Shown here piece after piece: positions 5,598-5,684 of a stretch of DNA of 5,684 nt. A model generated the notes under the pieces. That model made no database searches and was not told the origin of the DNA. It saw only the letters and a program-made list of their open reading frames with translations. The DNA comes from Candidatus Competibacteraceae bacterium. GTDB lineage: Bacteria > Pseudomonadota > Gammaproteobacteria > Competibacterales > Competibacteraceae. The translations under genes and the position numbers were made by a program. The DNA lies in contig JAAUQA010000243.1 in the NCBI GenBank assembly GCA_012032855.1, forward strand, positions 1-5,684, read 5' to 3'. How positions within the stretch are numbered: the stretch's first letter is position 1; every line of letters begins with the position of its first letter.

Positions 5598-5684
5598 TCA
5601 GGCAAACAACACTTTGGCGCGATAATCATCCTCCCAGGCGGCCTTATTCTGTTTTTTGGGCAAGCTGAGTTTAGAGCCTTCGCG
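5598..5684 (-). CDS. C-terminal 28 codons of an unidentified protein, partial at right edge
   Basis: Reading from the right edge, a minus-strand frame gives 28 residues (ending AAWEDDYRAKVLFA) before TGA at 5600-5598. It is hydrophilic and lysine-rich, looks like genuine coding sequence, and ends 4 bases past the MarR fragment's stop. That abutment could mean the gene, perhaps part of a mobile element, is what interrupted marR. The piece is too short to identify, and no terminal repeat or target duplication is visible. The plus strand opposite is also open, so orientation is not certain. Confidence 0.4.
   Translation of the reverse strand, partial: REGSKLSLPKKQNKAAWEDDYRAKVLFA

Overview
The window holds five recognisable genes or gene groups. 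Three are certain from sequence motifs: curli secretion genes (csgG, csgF), a DUF4149 membrane protein gene, and ldhA for D-lactate dehydrogenase. The CsgF, CsgG and LdhA proteins resemble gammaproteobacterial homologues, so a gammaproteobacterium is the best guess. The species cannot be named from the sequence alone, and nothing points to a phage, plasmid core or CRISPR locus.

Positions 1-2310 (minus strand) form a probable operon read right to left: an exported protein with RTX-like glycine/aspartate nonapeptides (2310-1293), then csgF (1227-802), then csgG (765 to beyond the left edge). A perfect 10-bp hairpin lies between the RTX gene and csgF. Upstream of the operon are an 8-bp inverted repeat (2401-2432) and a helically phased array of six short direct repeats at exactly 11-bp spacing (2445-2505), which looks like an operator array. 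CsgG is the outer-membrane secretion pore and CsgF its extracellular/periplasmic partner. The RTX-like protein is the unexpected member and may be a secreted or surface component tied to the curli system.

Positions 2674-3132 (plus) encode a four-helix DUF4149 membrane protein, divergent from the curli operon. It converges on an exported alpha/beta hydrolase (4152-3208, minus). Upstream of that is ldhA (5289-4286, minus). Divergent from ldhA is a truncated MarR-type regulator (5411-5593, plus) with a near-consensus promoter. The ldhA-marR gap carries a perfect 11-bp inverted repeat. The right edge holds the last 28 codons of an unidentified minus-strand gene.

Three genes (csgG, the RTX gene, ldhA) each need exactly one single-base correction to be read through, while csgF, the DUF4149 gene and the hydrolase are intact. 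The regained frames are free of further stops and remain family-like. This suggests sequence error or very recent mutation rather than old decay. The MarR fragment is different: no single-base change restores it.
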